From Fictibacillus nanhaiensis (lineage in GTDB: Bacteria > Bacillota > Bacilli > Bacillales > Fictibacillaceae), in the NCBI RefSeq assembly GCF_019801215.1, contig NZ_JAHVJO010000001.1, positions 868,001 to 932,000 of the forward strand: a DNA stretch of 64,000 nt, read 5' to 3'. Positions 36,237 through 46,811 of the stretch are shown piece after piece. The position numbers were made by a program, and so were the translations under genes. A model generated the notes under the pieces. It saw nothing but the letters and a program-made list of their open reading frames with translations, searched no databases and was not told where the DNA came from. The number at the start of each line of letters is the position of its first letter. Within the stretch, counting starts at the first letter, position 1.

Positions 36237-37775
36237 TTATCTGTTTTTATGATCTTCACGAACACGTTTTTGGGAACGGAAAGATTGATCTGGGCGTCCG
36301 GCACTGCGGTTCGATGCACCATCTCTTGAGGAGTTTGGTCTGTCACCTCTTGAATATCCAGTACGGCGATTGTCTCTTCCGCCTTCTCTTTTCCCTGTTC
36401 CGCCAGAGCGTCTGCGATCTGAGAAACGGTTAGAGTTAGGACGTCTCTTCTTAGATGAAAGTGGCGGCTCATCTGTTAAGTTAATTGGCGTTGTGTCTGG
36501 TTCTTTTGTTAACAGCTTTAATGCTGCAGCCAATAACGTAACTGAATCGTTATCTTCCAATAACTCAACAGCTGTTTGCTTATATCCACCAAAAGCATCT
36601 TCTTGAACAACTTCCATTAGCTTTTCAAGAGCCATTTGCTGTTGGCCTTCCATCGCTTCTGAAACGGAAGGAATGGCACGCTTTTCAATCTTACGTTTCG
36701 TAATCTTTTCGATCGTATGAAGATGGTCAATCTCACGAGGTGTAATAAACGTTACAGCATAACCAGTTTTCCCAGCACGTCCTGTACGTCCAATACGGTG
36801 AACATAGCTTTCAGGGTCTTGTGGGATATCAAAGTTATAAACGTGTGATACGCCAGAGATGTCAAGTCCACGTGCAGCTACATCTGTTGCCACCAATACT
36901 TCGATCGTATTGTTTTTAAATGCACGCAATACTTTATCACGTTTAGCTTGAGGAAGGTCACCATGGATACCTTCTGCAGAATAACCACGTTTGTTTAACG
37001 CTTCAGATAATTCATCTACACGACGCTTCGTACGACCAAATACAATCGCAAGCTCTGGAGAGTGAATATCCATTAAACGGCAAAGTGCATCAAACTTTTG
37101 ACGTTCCTTAACTTCAACATATTCTTGTTCAATGCTGCGAACAGTCATTTCTGATGCTTTCACTTTAATGATCAACACATCTTTCATGAACTTCGCTGCA
37201 AGGTTTTGAATTTGTTTAGGCATAGTTGCAGAGAAAAGCATTGTATGACGTTCTGTAGGAACGTTTTCTAAAATCTTTTCAATGTCTTCAACAAACCCCA
37301 TGTTTAACATTTCATCAGCTTCATCAAGCACTACAGTATGCACGCTTTCAAGCTTTAATGTTTTTCGATTGATATGGTCTTGAACACGTCCAGGCGTACC
37401 AACAATAATGTGAGGACCATTTTTTAGGGCTTTTATTTGACGAACGATGGATTGTCCACCGTAAATCGGCAACGTTTTAATTCCTTTGAATTGACCAATC
37501 TTGTTAAGCTCTTCAGCAACCTGAACAGCTAACTCTCTTGTAGGAGCTAGTACAATCCCTTGTACTAATTTTGATTTTGTGTCCATTTTTTGGATTAGCG
37601 GGATACCAAACGCTGCTGTTTTACCTGTTCCGGTTTGAGCCTGACCAATTAAGTCAGTACCTTTTAATGCTGTTGGAATTGTGTCACGCTGAATCGGTGT
37701 TGCTTCCTCAAATCCCATGTTATTAATGGATTGAAGCAACTCGGGACTTAGTCCCAGTTCTTGAAATGTTGTCAA
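36237..37775 (-). CDS. cshA: DEAD-box RNA helicase CshA
   Basis: 512 residues, TTG start behind AAAAGGAGA. Q motif [13 protein letters not shown] near residue 22, Walker A AQTGTGKT near 45, DEAD at VLDEADEML near 150, SAT at LFSATMP near 180, and [11 protein letters not shown] near 325. The C-terminal tail is rich in R, G, S and N, as in CshA, and binds RNA. It unwinds RNA duplexes, works with RNases in mRNA decay and helps at low temperature. Monocistronic with a long upstream leader. Confidence 0.9.
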   Translation of the reverse strand: MTTFQELGLSPELLQSINNMGFEEATPIQRDTIPTALKGTDLIGQAQTGTGKTAAFGIPLIQKMDTKSKLVQGIVLAPTRELAVQVAEELNKIGQFKGIKTLPIYGGQSIVRQIKALKNGPHIIVGTPGRVQDHINRKTLKLESVHTVVLDEADEMLNMGFVEDIEKILENVPTERHTMLFSATMPKQIQNLAAKFMKDVLIIKVKASEMTVRSIEQEYVEVKERQKFDALCRLMDIHSPELAIVFGRTKRRVDELSEALNKRGYSAEGIHGDLPQAKRDKVLRAFKNNTIEVLVATDVAARGLDISGVSHVYNFDIPQDPESYVHRIGRTGRAGKTGYAVTFITPREIDHLHTIEKITKRKIEKRAIPSVSEAMEGQQQMALEKLMEVVQEDAFGGYKQTAVELLEDNDSVTLLAAALKLLTKEPDTTPINLTDEPPLSSKKRRPNSNRFSDRRRSGGTGKREGGRDNRRTGYSRGDRPNSSRDGASNRSAGRPDQSFRSQKRVREDHKNR

Positions 37776-37901
37776 TGTTCTATCTCCTTTTCTGTGACGA
37801 AAAAGGTTTTTACGATAACCTCGTGGATCTGACAGATTAAAAATCTTTATATGATGTCAGCCAATTTGTTTTCAAAATACATCATGATTTGCACATAAAA
37901 T

Positions 37902-37934
37902 AGCATTTCCTTCTTATTTTTGACTGGAAATGCT
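37902..37934 (-). promoter_or_regulatory. Hairpin with T tract in the cshA leader region
   Basis: Minus-strand AGCATTTCC / GGAAATGCT stem followed by ATTTTA, about 130 bases before the cshA start. It looks like a weak terminator or attenuator. A triple AACTTTT direct repeat lies just upstream (about 37960-37980 on the plus strand). Confidence 0.45.
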
Positions 37935-38277
37935 TAGCCATGCGAATATGCGTAAAAGTTAAAAGTTAAAAGTTACAAGGCTATCCGTAATTCAAACTTG
38001 TTCCGTCCATATATATTCCGTTGTTTAACTTATCACGTAACACTAATAAATGCAACTCTTTCCAATACATGAAGAAGTTTTTGAAATGTTTTATTTTCGT
38101 GATTTAGTGTTTAAACGCTTTGATTAATAGCAATAACGATAATATTTTAACCAATCCTCAATGAAATGAAACATGAATTAACTTTAAAAATCTTTCTCAT
38201 CAAACACATCATAAAGAATATTTTTTATAATCCATCACACGCTAACATTATGACTTTGTTAGGAAAGAAGGACTTCG

Positions 38278-39687
38278 ATGGAAAACAATTGGGTTTCAAT
38301 TATACCGTTTTTGGTTGTCATTCCGATCGCGATTAAAACAAAACAAGTATTGCCCGGTTTATTTGCCGGACTATTAGTCGGGTCATATTTGCTTCAGCCC
38401 TCTATTGTAGGAGGTCTTGAGAGAATGGTTCAGTTCCTCGTAAAAGGTTTAGTCGATCCTAAAAATATAAAAATTATCGTCTTTTTATATGCTTTTTCCG
38501 GCCTGATTTCGATGATAAAACTGTCAGGTGGAATAAGAGGATTTGTTGAAGAAGCTTCTAACAGGATACAAACAAAAAGGGGAGCCTTATTTCTTACGTA
38601 CGTTTCAACGATCGGAACATTTGCTGCACCAAGTTTTAGATTTGTCACAATTGCACCCATCATGAGAGCACTTTTAAAAAAAGTAAAAATGTCTACACAG
38701 GAACTTGGGTTTGTAATTGAAACAACCGCTACCCCTATTATTGTCCTAATTCCAATAGCAACGGCATTTGTTGGGTATATGACATCTATTGTAGATATAT
38801 CTTTAAAGAATGAAAATGTAGTCGGTGACCCTTATACACTATTTATTAAAAGCATTCCCTTTAATTTCTTTTCTTTTGTTATGATCATCGTGGGTGTGTA
38901 TTTAAGCTTTTTTCACCACTCTAAATCTACAGAAGAAACAGACCCAAATGATGTGGGTGAAAAAGAAGACGATGACTGGCATAATTGTGATCCTGCAGTG
39001 GGAAAAGACCTTCCTAATAAACCTTGGAATTTATTGATTCCTTTAATCTTGGTTGTAGCCCTTACTCTCTTATTAACTTGGTGGGATGGCTACAAGAAAA
39101 CGGGTGGATTTATAAAAGCCTTTATTTCTGCGGATGTTATGGATGCGATGCTTATCGCACTTCTTTTCACTACCATTTTTACATTTATCTTTCTAAGGGT
39201 TCAGCATATGAAAACGGGAGATTTATTAAATGGCTTTATTTTTGGCGGCAATGAACTGATGGGAGTAATTGTCCTCCTTGCTGTTGTATGGGGATTGTCT
39301 TCCGTTACTGAAGAACTCGGATTCTCAGCATTTGTAACAAAATATGCTGAGTGGATACCTCCTTCTGTCATTGTCCCCCTGTTATTCTTATTCGGCTGTG
39401 CTGTTTCTTATTTTATTGGTTCTGCTTGGGGTACATGGGGTATTTTAATGCCACTCGGTGTGTCCATGGCGGTTGTTTCTGAAATATCTTTGCCTCTTGT
39501 AATCGGTGCCGTTTTTGCTAGTGGAACATTTGGCGCATTTGCCTCTCCTTTAAGTGATGACACTAACACAATTGCCCGTATATTAAATCTATCCGTCATA
39601 AAGTACGCTCGTTACAAACTAAAACCAGCTCTTATCGCTGCAGCTATTACTGCTTTTTTGTACGGTATAACCGTATTTTTCTTTTAA
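38278..39687 (+). CDS. NhaC-family sodium/proton antiporter
   Basis: 469 residues with about 11 membrane helices; GTFAAPSFRFVTIAPIMRAL near residue 120 and GAFASPLSDDTNTIARI near 420 match the NhaC group. It probably exchanges Na+ (or an organic acid, as for malate-lactate antiporters of this group) for protons. The 500-base region upstream holds the cshA leader on the other strand; a GAAAGAAGGA site precedes the ATG. Confidence 0.78.
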   Translation: MENNWVSIIPFLVVIPIAIKTKQVLPGLFAGLLVGSYLLQPSIVGGLERMVQFLVKGLVDPKNIKIIVFLYAFSGLISMIKLSGGIRGFVEEASNRIQTKRGALFLTYVSTIGTFAAPSFRFVTIAPIMRALLKKVKMSTQELGFVIETTATPIIVLIPIATAFVGYMTSIVDISLKNENVVGDPYTLFIKSIPFNFFSFVMIIVGVYLSFFHHSKSTEETDPNDVGEKEDDDWHNCDPAVGKDLPNKPWNLLIPLILVVALTLLLTWWDGYKKTGGFIKAFISADVMDAMLIALLFTTIFTFIFLRVQHMKTGDLLNGFIFGGNELMGVIVLLAVVWGLSSVTEELGFSAFVTKYAEWIPPSVIVPLLFLFGCAVSYFIGSAWGTWGILMPLGVSMAVVSEISLPLVIGAVFASGTFGAFASPLSDDTNTIARILNLSVIKYARYKLKPALIAAAITAFLYGITVFFF

Positions 39688-39714
39688 CCTCCTGATTAGG
39701 AGGTTCGTTTTTTA
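39686..39714. terminator. Terminator after the antiporter gene
   Basis: AACCTCCT / AGGAGGTT stem, then CGTTTTTT. Confidence 0.8.
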
Positions 39715-40325
39715 CCTTCCTCTCTTATTTTATGAATTAGTTCCTTATAACGTTCTCTTGCCCATGAATTATAAGAAGGATGCGGTACGCCACCTATGAT
39801 AGTAAGTGAAATTTGGTCAGATAAAGCTGTTACATATTTTTCTGCAAACTTGCCGCAAGGTACGATGATCGTATCTTCCTTTATCGCAGCTAGGAGTCTG
39901 CTTTGAAAATTGTCTGTTATCATCGAATGAAGCATTGCTTTTTCCTGCTCGGAAAAACGCTTTGCAGAGCTTATTCTTAAAGCTTCTGCAATTTTCAGTT
40001 CCTTTTGAAACTCTTTTACAAAATCTTGATCTGGGTAAGCAGATGACTGGAGTGGAAATGAACATACATTCAAGATTCCGTATATCGTTGGCTTGTTTTT
40101 TTCAATAAGCTGTTTTAAATGTTTCCCAAACGGATCTATGCTTTGTTCCATAAAAAGCTCTTTCGCCATCGACCTGCCGGATAGCCCTGCTAGTGGTACG
40201 CCTGCTTTCAGTTCTTCTTTATGTGGTGATTCAAGTATAAACAACATTTTAGTATCTTCTGTTGTGATATCTTCTACAGCGTAGTTCTCTTTTGCTTTTT
40301 CAAAAAATAATGTTATCTTTTCCAA
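39696..40325 (-). CDS. Uracil-DNA glycosylase-superfamily-like protein
   Basis: 209 residues, TTG start behind AAAAAGGAG. ESPHKEELKAGVPLAGLSGR near residue 32 and GGVPHPSYNSW near 180 resemble the N-terminal GxxPG/ESPH motif and the HPS motif of the UDG fold. The first catalytic Asp/Asn of true UDGs is not visible, so it may be a nucleic-acid-binding relative. No operon partner; convergent with the antiporter gene. Confidence 0.6.
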   Translation of the reverse strand: MEKITLFFEKAKENYAVEDITTEDTKMLFILESPHKEELKAGVPLAGLSGRSMAKELFMEQSIDPFGKHLKQLIEKNKPTIYGILNVCSFPLQSSAYPDQDFVKEFQKELKIAEALRISSAKRFSEQEKAMLHSMITDNFQSRLLAAIKEDTIIVPCGKFAEKYVTALSDQISLTIIGGVPHPSYNSWARERYKELIHKIREEGKKRTS

Positions 40326-40352
40326 ATCGTTGCTCCTTTTTATTTAATATAG

Positions 40353-40383
40353 GAAAAATCCGGCAAACGGATGTCTGCCGGAT
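40353..40383 (-). terminator. Terminator after psd
   Basis: Minus-strand ATCCGGCA / TGCCGGAT stem followed by TTTTCC. Confidence 0.85.
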
Positions 40384-40388
40384 CAATG

Positions 40389-41246
40389 TTATATGGTAGC
40401 TGAGTATTTTCCCTTTTTTGATGAAGCTGGGTGTTGTCCGATTATTTCGCCCATCTGTAAAGGTGATCCAACTTGTAATGAAGGTTTGAATGAAAAATCA
40501 CGATCTTCAAATAAAAGGATTACTGTTGAACCAAACTCGAAATGACCTACTTCTTCACCTTTTTCATATACTACCGGTGAGACAGAAGTTTTCATGATTT
40601 TTTTCCATCGCCGAACTTTTTCATCGTATTTCACTTTAACACTGCCGACGATGAATGCGCCTACCTTAACGATTGCTAATTTGCCGAAGTCTGTCTCAGC
40701 AAACGTAACTACCCGCTCGTTTTTAGTGAAAAGTCCTTTAACGTGGTTTACTCCAATATCGTTAACCGGGAATAACCGGCCAGGTATATACGTGCTGCTG
40801 TATACCTCACCTTTAATTGGCATATGGATGCGATGATAATCCTTTGGACTTAAATAAATAGTAATAAAATGGCCGCTCTCGAATCCCGTCTTATTTTCCT
40901 CAGCAAGGAGTTTCTGAACAGGATAGGAGATGCCTTTCGCCTGAATAATCGTCCCTTTATCAATACGTCCCATTTGTGTAACAAGTCCATCTACTGGTGA
41001 GATGACTTGCATTTCATCTCCGCAGATCGGTCTTGCATCTTCTTTTAGTTTTCTTGAGAAGAACTCTGTAAGATGGGCATATTCATGAATCGGTTTTTCA
41101 ATTTCAGATAAATTAATTTTATAATGTTTCGCATATCTCTTCACATAACGTTTACTCAATTTTGAACGTCCTGCTTTACCAATGATCGATGATATTTTGT
41201 TTTGTGGCAGTAACGTTAATACTAATCGTGCAACTCGCTGTCTCAT
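40389..41246 (-). CDS. psd: Phosphatidylserine decarboxylase proenzyme
   Basis: 285 residues. The self-cleavage and pyruvoyl-forming serine lies in HFEFGSTVILLFE near residue 245 (GST form). VISPVDGLVTQMG near residue 85 and the histidine of KDYHRIHMP near 140 complete the usual set. Membrane enzyme giving phosphatidylethanolamine. GGGGAAAT precedes the ATG. No pssA gene is next to it here. Confidence 0.88.
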   Translation of the reverse strand: MRQRVARLVLTLLPQNKISSIIGKAGRSKLSKRYVKRYAKHYKINLSEIEKPIHEYAHLTEFFSRKLKEDARPICGDEMQVISPVDGLVTQMGRIDKGTIIQAKGISYPVQKLLAEENKTGFESGHFITIYLSPKDYHRIHMPIKGEVYSSTYIPGRLFPVNDIGVNHVKGLFTKNERVVTFAETDFGKLAIVKVGAFIVGSVKVKYDEKVRRWKKIMKTSVSPVVYEKGEEVGHFEFGSTVILLFEDRDFSFKPSLQVGSPLQMGEIIGQHPASSKKGKYSATI

Positions 41247-41396
41247 TTAATTTCCCCTTTTGCTGATAAATCCTTCCAAATGGAATTGCTTATTCTTATT
41301 ATAACCATTTTAACATAGATGAAAAGGCATTTTTATTGTTTATTAAATAACCATATGCCACAATATCTAAAACTAAAACTGAAGGAGAAAACCGAT

Positions 41397-41687
41397 ATGA
41401 ATATACAAATGAGTAAAGAAACTGCAGATCATATCATAAAAGATCTGAAGGAAGATAAAGGTGAGAGCATCCGTTTCTTTGCACGATTAGGTGGATCGAG
41501 TTCTATTCAGCAAGGTTTTTCTTTAGGAGTTATAAAAGACACTCCTAAACATCCGGCTGCAACATTAAAACTTCAGGATCACTTGTTTTTTATTGAGGAA
41601 GAAGATGAGTGGTTCTTTGATAAAAACGACTTGAACGTTTCTATCGTTAACGGAGAAATTCAGTACGAATTTTCTAAAGGTGAATAA
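41397..41687 (+). CDS. yneR: YneR family protein (HesB-like fold)
   Basis: 96 residues from the ATG at 41397, which follows AAGGAGAA. It has the iron-sulfur biogenesis (HesB/IscA) fold without the cluster cysteines; FFARLGGSSSIQQGFSLGV near residue 30 is characteristic of YneR. In Bacillus it lies beside yneP and yneQ, as here. Function unknown. Confidence 0.8.
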   Translation: MNIQMSKETADHIIKDLKEDKGESIRFFARLGGSSSIQQGFSLGVIKDTPKHPAATLKLQDHLFFIEEEDEWFFDKNDLNVSIVNGEIQYEFSKGE

Positions 41688-41692
41688 AGAAC

Positions 41693-41989
41693 CTAAAGAA
41701 ATTTGTTGAGCTCTTCACTTCTCCCTTCACATTCCATAATTGCTCTTTGCTTATCCCCGATAAGATCATAATGGGGATAAGCTTCTCTTTCGTGAATCCA
41801 CTCCGGTTTTAAGCCGTATTTACTGCCCCACTTTATTAATGTTTCCAAATTGCTGCAGCCTACTTTTGTAACGCTCTTTTCATTTGGAAAACGTGGATCA
41901 TACCAAAAATGAGTAATAAACGCAATTTCACCTGCAATGACACTTTCCTTCCATGCTTTTAATTGAACTCTTTTAATTCCAAACGCCAT
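41693..41989 (-). CDS. yneQ: YneQ family protein
   Basis: 98 residues. GEIAFITHFWYDPRFP near residue 20 and YGLKPEWIHEREAYPHYDLIG near 58 match Bacillus YneQ. No known function. The start overlaps the yneP stop (TAATG), so the two are coupled. Confidence 0.82.
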   Translation of the reverse strand: MAFGIKRVQLKAWKESVIAGEIAFITHFWYDPRFPNEKSVTKVGCSNLETLIKWGSKYGLKPEWIHEREAYPHYDLIGDKQRAIMECEGRSEELNKFL

Positions 41990-42411
41990 TATTCTTCACT
42001 CATCGCGTTAATATAGGCTAAATGCCATTCTGGAAAATATTTTTTAATCGATATAGGACGGAAATTTTCTTTTTTTACACATACATGAATGGACGTCCCC
42101 GTTACACATAACTCTTCTTTCTCGTTGTAGATTTCATAAGCATAGACAACTTTTATGCCTGAGTATTCTTTGATCGCTGTTCTAATTATAGCTTGCTGCC
42201 CATACGTTAAAGGTTTTTTATAAGAAGCTTGGATATCTGTTACGGGTGAAAGTATTCCTTCTGCTTCCATGTCTGCATATTTAAACCCGAGTGATTCAAT
42301 CAGTTTGGTTCTTCCGATTTCAAACCAAACAAAGTAATTGGCATGATAGACAACACCCATTTGATCCGTTTCTGCGTATCGTACATCGATGATTGTTTCA
42401 ATAAAATTCAT
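41989..42411 (-). CDS. yneP: Acyl-CoA thioesterase, hot-dog fold (YneP)
   Basis: 140 residues. YAETDQMGVVYHANYFVWFEIGRT near residue 10 carries the 4-hydroxybenzoyl-CoA thioesterase active-site pattern with its aspartate. It releases free acids from acyl-CoA in the cytosol. First gene of the yneP-yneQ pair. Confidence 0.87.
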   Translation of the reverse strand: MNFIETIIDVRYAETDQMGVVYHANYFVWFEIGRTKLIESLGFKYADMEAEGILSPVTDIQASYKKPLTYGQQAIIRTAIKEYSGIKVVYAYEIYNEKEELCVTGTSIHVCVKKENFRPISIKKYFPEWHLAYINAMSEE

Positions 42412-42467
42412 AAGTTTTTAGATCATCCTTTTTGATGTTTTCTTTCACTTTAGTAGAAAATAAAAAA

Positions 42468-42493
42468 AAAGACCAGCATTATGCCGGTCTTTT
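42468..42493 (-). terminator. Terminator after tlp
   Basis: Minus-strand AAAGACCGGCAT / ATGCTGGTCTTT stem followed by T8. Also a possible end signal for the opposite strand. Confidence 0.85.
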
Positions 42494-42494
42494 T

Positions 42495-42734
42495 TTATTG
42501 AAGATCGTTTCCTTCTCGATATGCTTTTTCTTCTTGAATTTCAATTTTAAACTGTTCGATGGATTCTTCTCTATGCTGGTTCTTTTCTTTGATCTGCTCT
42601 TTTTGACTCGCTGTAAGTTCAGAATCATTCATCGTTTCGTTTGCTTCTTGCATATTGTGTTCAGTATTTTCTACCATCTGCTCTAAACGCTCAACATTAT
42701 TGCTGCGGTCATCTCTGTTTGGTTGTTTTTGCAT
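42495..42734 (-). CDS. tlp: Small acid-soluble spore protein Tlp
   Basis: 79 residues from the ATG at 42734, behind AAAAGGAGA. NVERLEQMVENTEHNMQEANE near residue 13 and ASQKEQIKEKNQHREESI match Tlp, a minor spore protein made late in the forespore and degraded at germination. All-helical, rich in E, Q and N. The tlp-sspN arrangement is as in Bacillus. Confidence 0.88.
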   Translation of the reverse strand: MQKQPNRDDRSNNVERLEQMVENTEHNMQEANETMNDSELTASQKEQIKEKNQHREESIEQFKIEIQEEKAYREGNDLQ

Positions 42735-42805
42735 GATGCATTCTCCTTTTAAGATAAAAATTGAATTCATCCTAGTGTGTGCAAAAACCCAAAAATCTTA
42801 TTCGT

Positions 42806-43315
42806 TTAATTTTTTTGCAACAATATTGGACTCATGTTTTCAATACTGGTATGACAAAGATCAGTAAGGTATTTCCAATATTCAACTATACTTTCGTCCT
42901 CACAGTTTTTCATTGTTATCTCAAGCCAGGCAAGTTCTTCAGCAAGTCTTATAGAAGATCCGATCCAATATTTTTTATTTTTTACTGTAATCTGGAAAGG
43001 TTCTTCAAACCGAAAAGGCAAATAAAACCCTTCTGTGTTTGGATGTAAAATTATATGCTGGTAAACGGTACCTTTAAAAAGCTTCGCATAAAATAAAAAG
43101 ACACCATCATTTTTAGCAGCTGCTCTTTTCAGTTTTTCCAACGTGTCTTCATTTCCAAGTTCAACGGAAACAATTTCTTTTTCCCAATTTAATTCTTCAC
43201 GAAATGGGACTAGATGGCCTAGCCTTTGCATTTCAATCTCAAGTTGTCGATATAAGTAATCCTGATCATCTTTGTTATGTGATACAGGTAATGGTTTGAC
43301 AGATGCCGTAATCAA
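42806..43315 (-). CDS. Conserved hypothetical cytosolic protein
   Basis: About 169 residues from a TTG at 43315, preferred because AGGAGGGG sits upstream; the longer ATG frame starting at 43348 overlaps that site. Alternating beta and helix pattern, no membrane segment. The strings GHLVPFREELNWEKEIVSVE and KNDGVFLFYAKLFKGTVYQHI are not ones I recognise. It lies between sspN and tlp on the same strand, so expression in spores is possible but unproven. Confidence 0.55.
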   Translation of the reverse strand: MITASVKPLPVSHNKDDQDYLYRQLEIEMQRLGHLVPFREELNWEKEIVSVELGNEDTLEKLKRAAAKNDGVFLFYAKLFKGTVYQHIILHPNTEGFYLPFRFEEPFQITVKNKKYWIGSSIRLAEELAWLEITMKNCEDESIVEYWKYLTDLCHTSIENMSPILLQKN

Positions 43316-43422
43316 ACGTACCCCTCCTAATTCTTTCACTACATACATTTTTTCGACAAAATCTAAAAATTATGGGAGTCAAAGTGAAAATTAGGAGCAG
43401 GTAATATTTTCATTTACGTGTA

Positions 43423-43563
43423 TTATCCTTTTGGAGGAACATAATCTGCATGATCATGTGATTTATTCGCCATCTTCTTACCCTTGTTGCTGTTGCTCTC
43501 TCTTGGCTGTGTTCCAATATGGTTCGGAACAAATTCTTCTGGGAAGCGTTTTGGATTACTCAA
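43423..43563 (-). CDS. sspN: Small acid-soluble spore protein N
   Basis: 46 residues from a TTG behind AGGAGG. FVPNHIGTQPRESNSNKGKKM near residue 11 matches the PxHLGTxP pattern of SspN. Minor forespore protein. Separate from tlp here by the unknown 169-residue gene. Confidence 0.83.
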   Translation of the reverse strand: MSNPKRFPEEFVPNHIGTQPRESNSNKGKKMANKSHDHADYVPPKG

Positions 43564-43710
43564 AGGTCTAACCTCCTTTCGTCTTCTTTTTACTTTTCCT
43601 TTAATTAAAAGTCTCTATTCAAGAACACGTTGGAAGATATTTTATATTATTTGATTATTCGTAAATTAAATGGGCAATATTGGTAGTATTCCAAATAAGA
43701 GGTGTCTTGT

Positions 43711-43839
43711 ATGAGAAAAAACAGAAAAATGAACTTTCGCGAACTCGTAAATGAGAACAAACGACAACTGTTAAAAGATGAATCTTACATCGAGCAGCTT
43801 GAAAAAAAACTGGATGAGAAACATACAAAAAATGGCTAA
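43711..43839 (+). CDS. FbpB/FbpC-like small basic protein
   Basis: 42 residues, MRKNRKMNFRELVNENKRQ at the start and EQLEKKLDEKH at the end. It fits the Fur-regulated small basic protein family (FbpB), which acts with the small RNA FsrA in iron sparing. GAGGTG precedes the ATG. No clear Fur box was seen upstream, so regulation is not established here. Aconitase, the next gene on the other strand, is an FsrA target in Bacillus, which is a suggestive neighbour. Confidence 0.6.
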   Translation: MRKNRKMNFRELVNENKRQLLKDESYIEQLEKKLDEKHTKNG

Positions 43840-43881
43840 TGGCTAGCTAATATCTCAATGTTAGAAATATGAGTTCAAAAA

Positions 43882-43916
43882 AATCCTTTGCCGATTGCAG
43901 GCAAAGGATTTTTGTT
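43882..43916. terminator. Terminator after aconitase
   Basis: AATCCTTTGCC / GGCAAAGGATT stem, T and A tracts on both flanks. Confidence 0.88.
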
Positions 43917-43923
43917 GAATTAA

Positions 43924-46650
43924 TTAATTTTGAGTTTGAGATGAATGAGCCAATTTATTTCGAAGAACCATTGGTAGTATACCACCGTGGCGGTAATATT
44001 CGATCTCTATTTCGCTATCAAATCGTGCAACAACTTCAAATGACTTTTCTGTTCCGTCTTCAAATACAGCTGTTACTTTAACATGATCACGAGGTTTTAC
44101 TGTTTCATCTACTTCAACAGTAAATGCTTCTTTTCCTGTCAAACCAAGCGTTTCTGCTGTTTCTCCGTCTTTAAATTGAAGAGGAAGTACACCCATCAAC
44201 ACAAGGTTGCTGCGGTGAATTCGTTCGAAACTTTCAGCCAGTACAGTTTGAATACCCAGCAAAGTAGTACCTTTTGCAGCCCAGTCACGGGATGATCCCA
44301 TTCCGTAATCTTTTCCTGCAATTACCATCAGGCCAGTGCCATTTTCTTTGTATTTCATAGCAGCATCATAAATGCTCATTACTTCGTTTGTTGGCCAATA
44401 CGTTGTCCATCCGCCCTCAGTACCAGGAGCAACACCGTTACGAATACGGATATTTGCAAATGTACCACGCATCATTACTTCATGGTTACCACGTCGTGAT
44501 CCGTAAGAGTTAAAGTCACGTGGCTCAACACCATTTTGAATAAGGTATCTTCCTGCTGGCGTATCTTTACCAATGGCTCCTGCTGGAGAAATGTGGTCAG
44601 TTGTTACAGAGTCACCAAACTTCGCGATTAACTTTAGATCTTTAAGAGGTTGAATCTCCTTAAGTTCTGCAGAAAGCTCTTCGAAGAACGGCGGGTTTTG
44701 AATGTAAGTTGAAGCAGCATCAAAACCATATAGCTGATCTGCTGAAGTCTTCAGTTCGTTCCAGCGTTCGTTCTCATCAAATACACGCTCGTACTCTTTT
44801 TTGAACAATTCTGGAGTAACTGCTTTGTTCATTGCTTCATTAATTTCTTCTGTAGACGGCCAGATATCTTTAAAGTAAACTTCATTGCCGTCTTTATCTG
44901 TTCCGAACGAGTCGGATTGAAGGTTGAAATTGACAGTTCCAGCAAGTGCATAAGCAACTACAAGTGGTGGAGATGCTAAATAGTTTGCTTTTACAAGCGG
45001 GTGAATACGACCTTCAAAGTTTCTGTTACCTGATAGGACAGATGTTACAGTTAGATCATTTTTAGAGATCGCATTTTCAACTTCAAGAGATAACGGTCCT
45101 GAGTTACCGATGCATGTTGTACAGCCATAACCTACTAGGTTAAATCCTAGCTGATCCATGTAACTCATCAAACCTGCTTCTTCTAAATAGCGGGTAACCA
45201 CTTTAGATCCTGGTGCTAATGATGTTTTCACATAACCAGGAACTTTCAATCCCTTTTCAACTGCTTTTTTAGCCACTAATCCAGCACCTAGCATTACATA
45301 AGGATTGGATGTGTTTGTACAACTTGTGATTGCAGCGATCGCAACAGCACCTGTTTTCATTGTAGATGTTTCGTTACCAGGATGTTTTACAACTACTTCT
45401 TTGTTGATCTCATCGGCAGTTAAACCAAAACCTGCATTTCCTTGAGGAGCAACAAGAGCTTTATTAAAACTGTCTTTCATTTGAGATAACGGAATCAAAT
45501 CTTGTGGACGTTTAGGTCCTGACAAGTTTGGTTCGATCTCAGAAAGATTGATCTCAACCACATCTGTAAATTCTGGATCTGCATCACCAGCCGTGTAGAA
45601 CAATCCATTCTCTTTGCAATATGCTTCTACAAGCTCGATCTGTTCTTCTGTTCTTCCTGTTAAACGAAGATAGTTTAATGCTTCTTTGTCTACAGGGAAG
45701 AAACCACATGTTGCACCATATTCTGGTGCCATGTTTGATATAGTAGCACGGTCAGCAAGCGGCATCTGGGGAAGACCAGGTCCAAAGAATTCTACAAACT
45801 TACCAACAACCTTCTTTTCACGAAGCACTTGGGTAACTTTAAGTGCAAGGTCTGTAGCTGTTGTTCCATTTGGAAGTGAACCTGTTAGCTTAACACCAAT
45901 TACTTCAGGTACTGGGAAATAAGAAGGCTGTCCCAACATTCCTGCTTCTGCTTCAATTCCTCCTACGCCCCATCCAAGTACGCCAAGACCATTAATCATT
46001 GTCGTATGTGAATCAGTACCTACTAATGAGTCAGGATAAGCAACTGTCTCACCTTCAGATTCACTTGTTAGCACAACGGGTGCTAAGTATTCTAAGTTAA
46101 CCTGGTGAACGATACCTGTTGCTGGAGGAACCGCACGGTAGTTATCAAATGCAGACTGAGCCCAGCTTAAAAGCTTGTAACGTTCTTCGTTACGGGCAAA
46201 TTCAAGGTCCATATTAAAAGCTAATGAATCTTGAGTCCCTGCTTTATCAACCTGAACAGAATGGTCAACTACAAGGTCAACCGGAATATCCGGATTGATT
46301 TGGGAAGGATCTCCACCCATATCCTTCATTGCTTTACGTAAAGATGCCAAGTCAACAACGGCTGGAACACCAGTAAAGTCTTGAAGAATAACGCGAGATG
46401 GCTTGAACGGAACATCAATTTCCTTCAGATCATCCGTACCCCATTTCGCAAGGTTTTCAACATGCTCTTTCGTAATTACTTTTCCATCAAATTGTCTTAA
46501 AACAGACTCCAATAATACTTTTACAGAGTAGGGCAACTTCGATACGTTACCGATTCCCGCTTCTTCTAACGCTCCTAAACGGTAGTAGCTATATTGCTTA
46601 CCGTTAACATCAAAGGTAGAACGGGCTTTAAACACATCATTCTTTTTCAT
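43924..46650 (-). CDS. citB: Aconitate hydratase
   Basis: 908 residues. AcnA/CitB type with the 4Fe-4S ligands in SCTNTSNP near residue 440 and [10 protein letters not shown] near 507. [24 protein letters not shown] near 210 and [10 protein letters not shown] near 775 are substrate-binding regions. It interconverts citrate and isocitrate and, when the cluster is lost, binds RNA. The ATG at 46650 follows GGGAGAG. A CcpC-like site lies upstream. Confidence 0.95.
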   Translation of the reverse strand: MKKNDVFKARSTFDVNGKQYSYYRLGALEEAGIGNVSKLPYSVKVLLESVLRQFDGKVITKEHVENLAKWGTDDLKEIDVPFKPSRVILQDFTGVPAVVDLASLRKAMKDMGGDPSQINPDIPVDLVVDHSVQVDKAGTQDSLAFNMDLEFARNEERYKLLSWAQSAFDNYRAVPPATGIVHQVNLEYLAPVVLTSESEGETVAYPDSLVGTDSHTTMINGLGVLGWGVGGIEAEAGMLGQPSYFPVPEVIGVKLTGSLPNGTTATDLALKVTQVLREKKVVGKFVEFFGPGLPQMPLADRATISNMAPEYGATCGFFPVDKEALNYLRLTGRTEEQIELVEAYCKENGLFYTAGDADPEFTDVVEINLSEIEPNLSGPKRPQDLIPLSQMKDSFNKALVAPQGNAGFGLTADEINKEVVVKHPGNETSTMKTGAVAIAAITSCTNTSNPYVMLGAGLVAKKAVEKGLKVPGYVKTSLAPGSKVVTRYLEEAGLMSYMDQLGFNLVGYGCTTCIGNSGPLSLEVENAISKNDLTVTSVLSGNRNFEGRIHPLVKANYLASPPLVVAYALAGTVNFNLQSDSFGTDKDGNEVYFKDIWPSTEEINEAMNKAVTPELFKKEYERVFDENERWNELKTSADQLYGFDAASTYIQNPPFFEELSAELKEIQPLKDLKLIAKFGDSVTTDHISPAGAIGKDTPAGRYLIQNGVEPRDFNSYGSRRGNHEVMMRGTFANIRIRNGVAPGTEGGWTTYWPTNEVMSIYDAAMKYKENGTGLMVIAGKDYGMGSSRDWAAKGTTLLGIQTVLAESFERIHRSNLVLMGVLPLQFKDGETAETLGLTGKEAFTVEVDETVKPRDHVKVTAVFEDGTEKSFEVVARFDSEIEIEYYRHGGILPMVLRNKLAHSSQTQN

Positions 46651-46811
46651 GTTCCACTCTCTCCCTTCAGTAACAATCATACACGATTATGAGAAAAATT
46701 GTCGAAAAAATGTGCATATATCCCAGTTAAACCACACAAAATCTTTTTTTCCCTCTCTTATCATATGTAAAACCCTTTCATAAGTAAAATAGTAAATCGT
46801 TATCAAACGAC

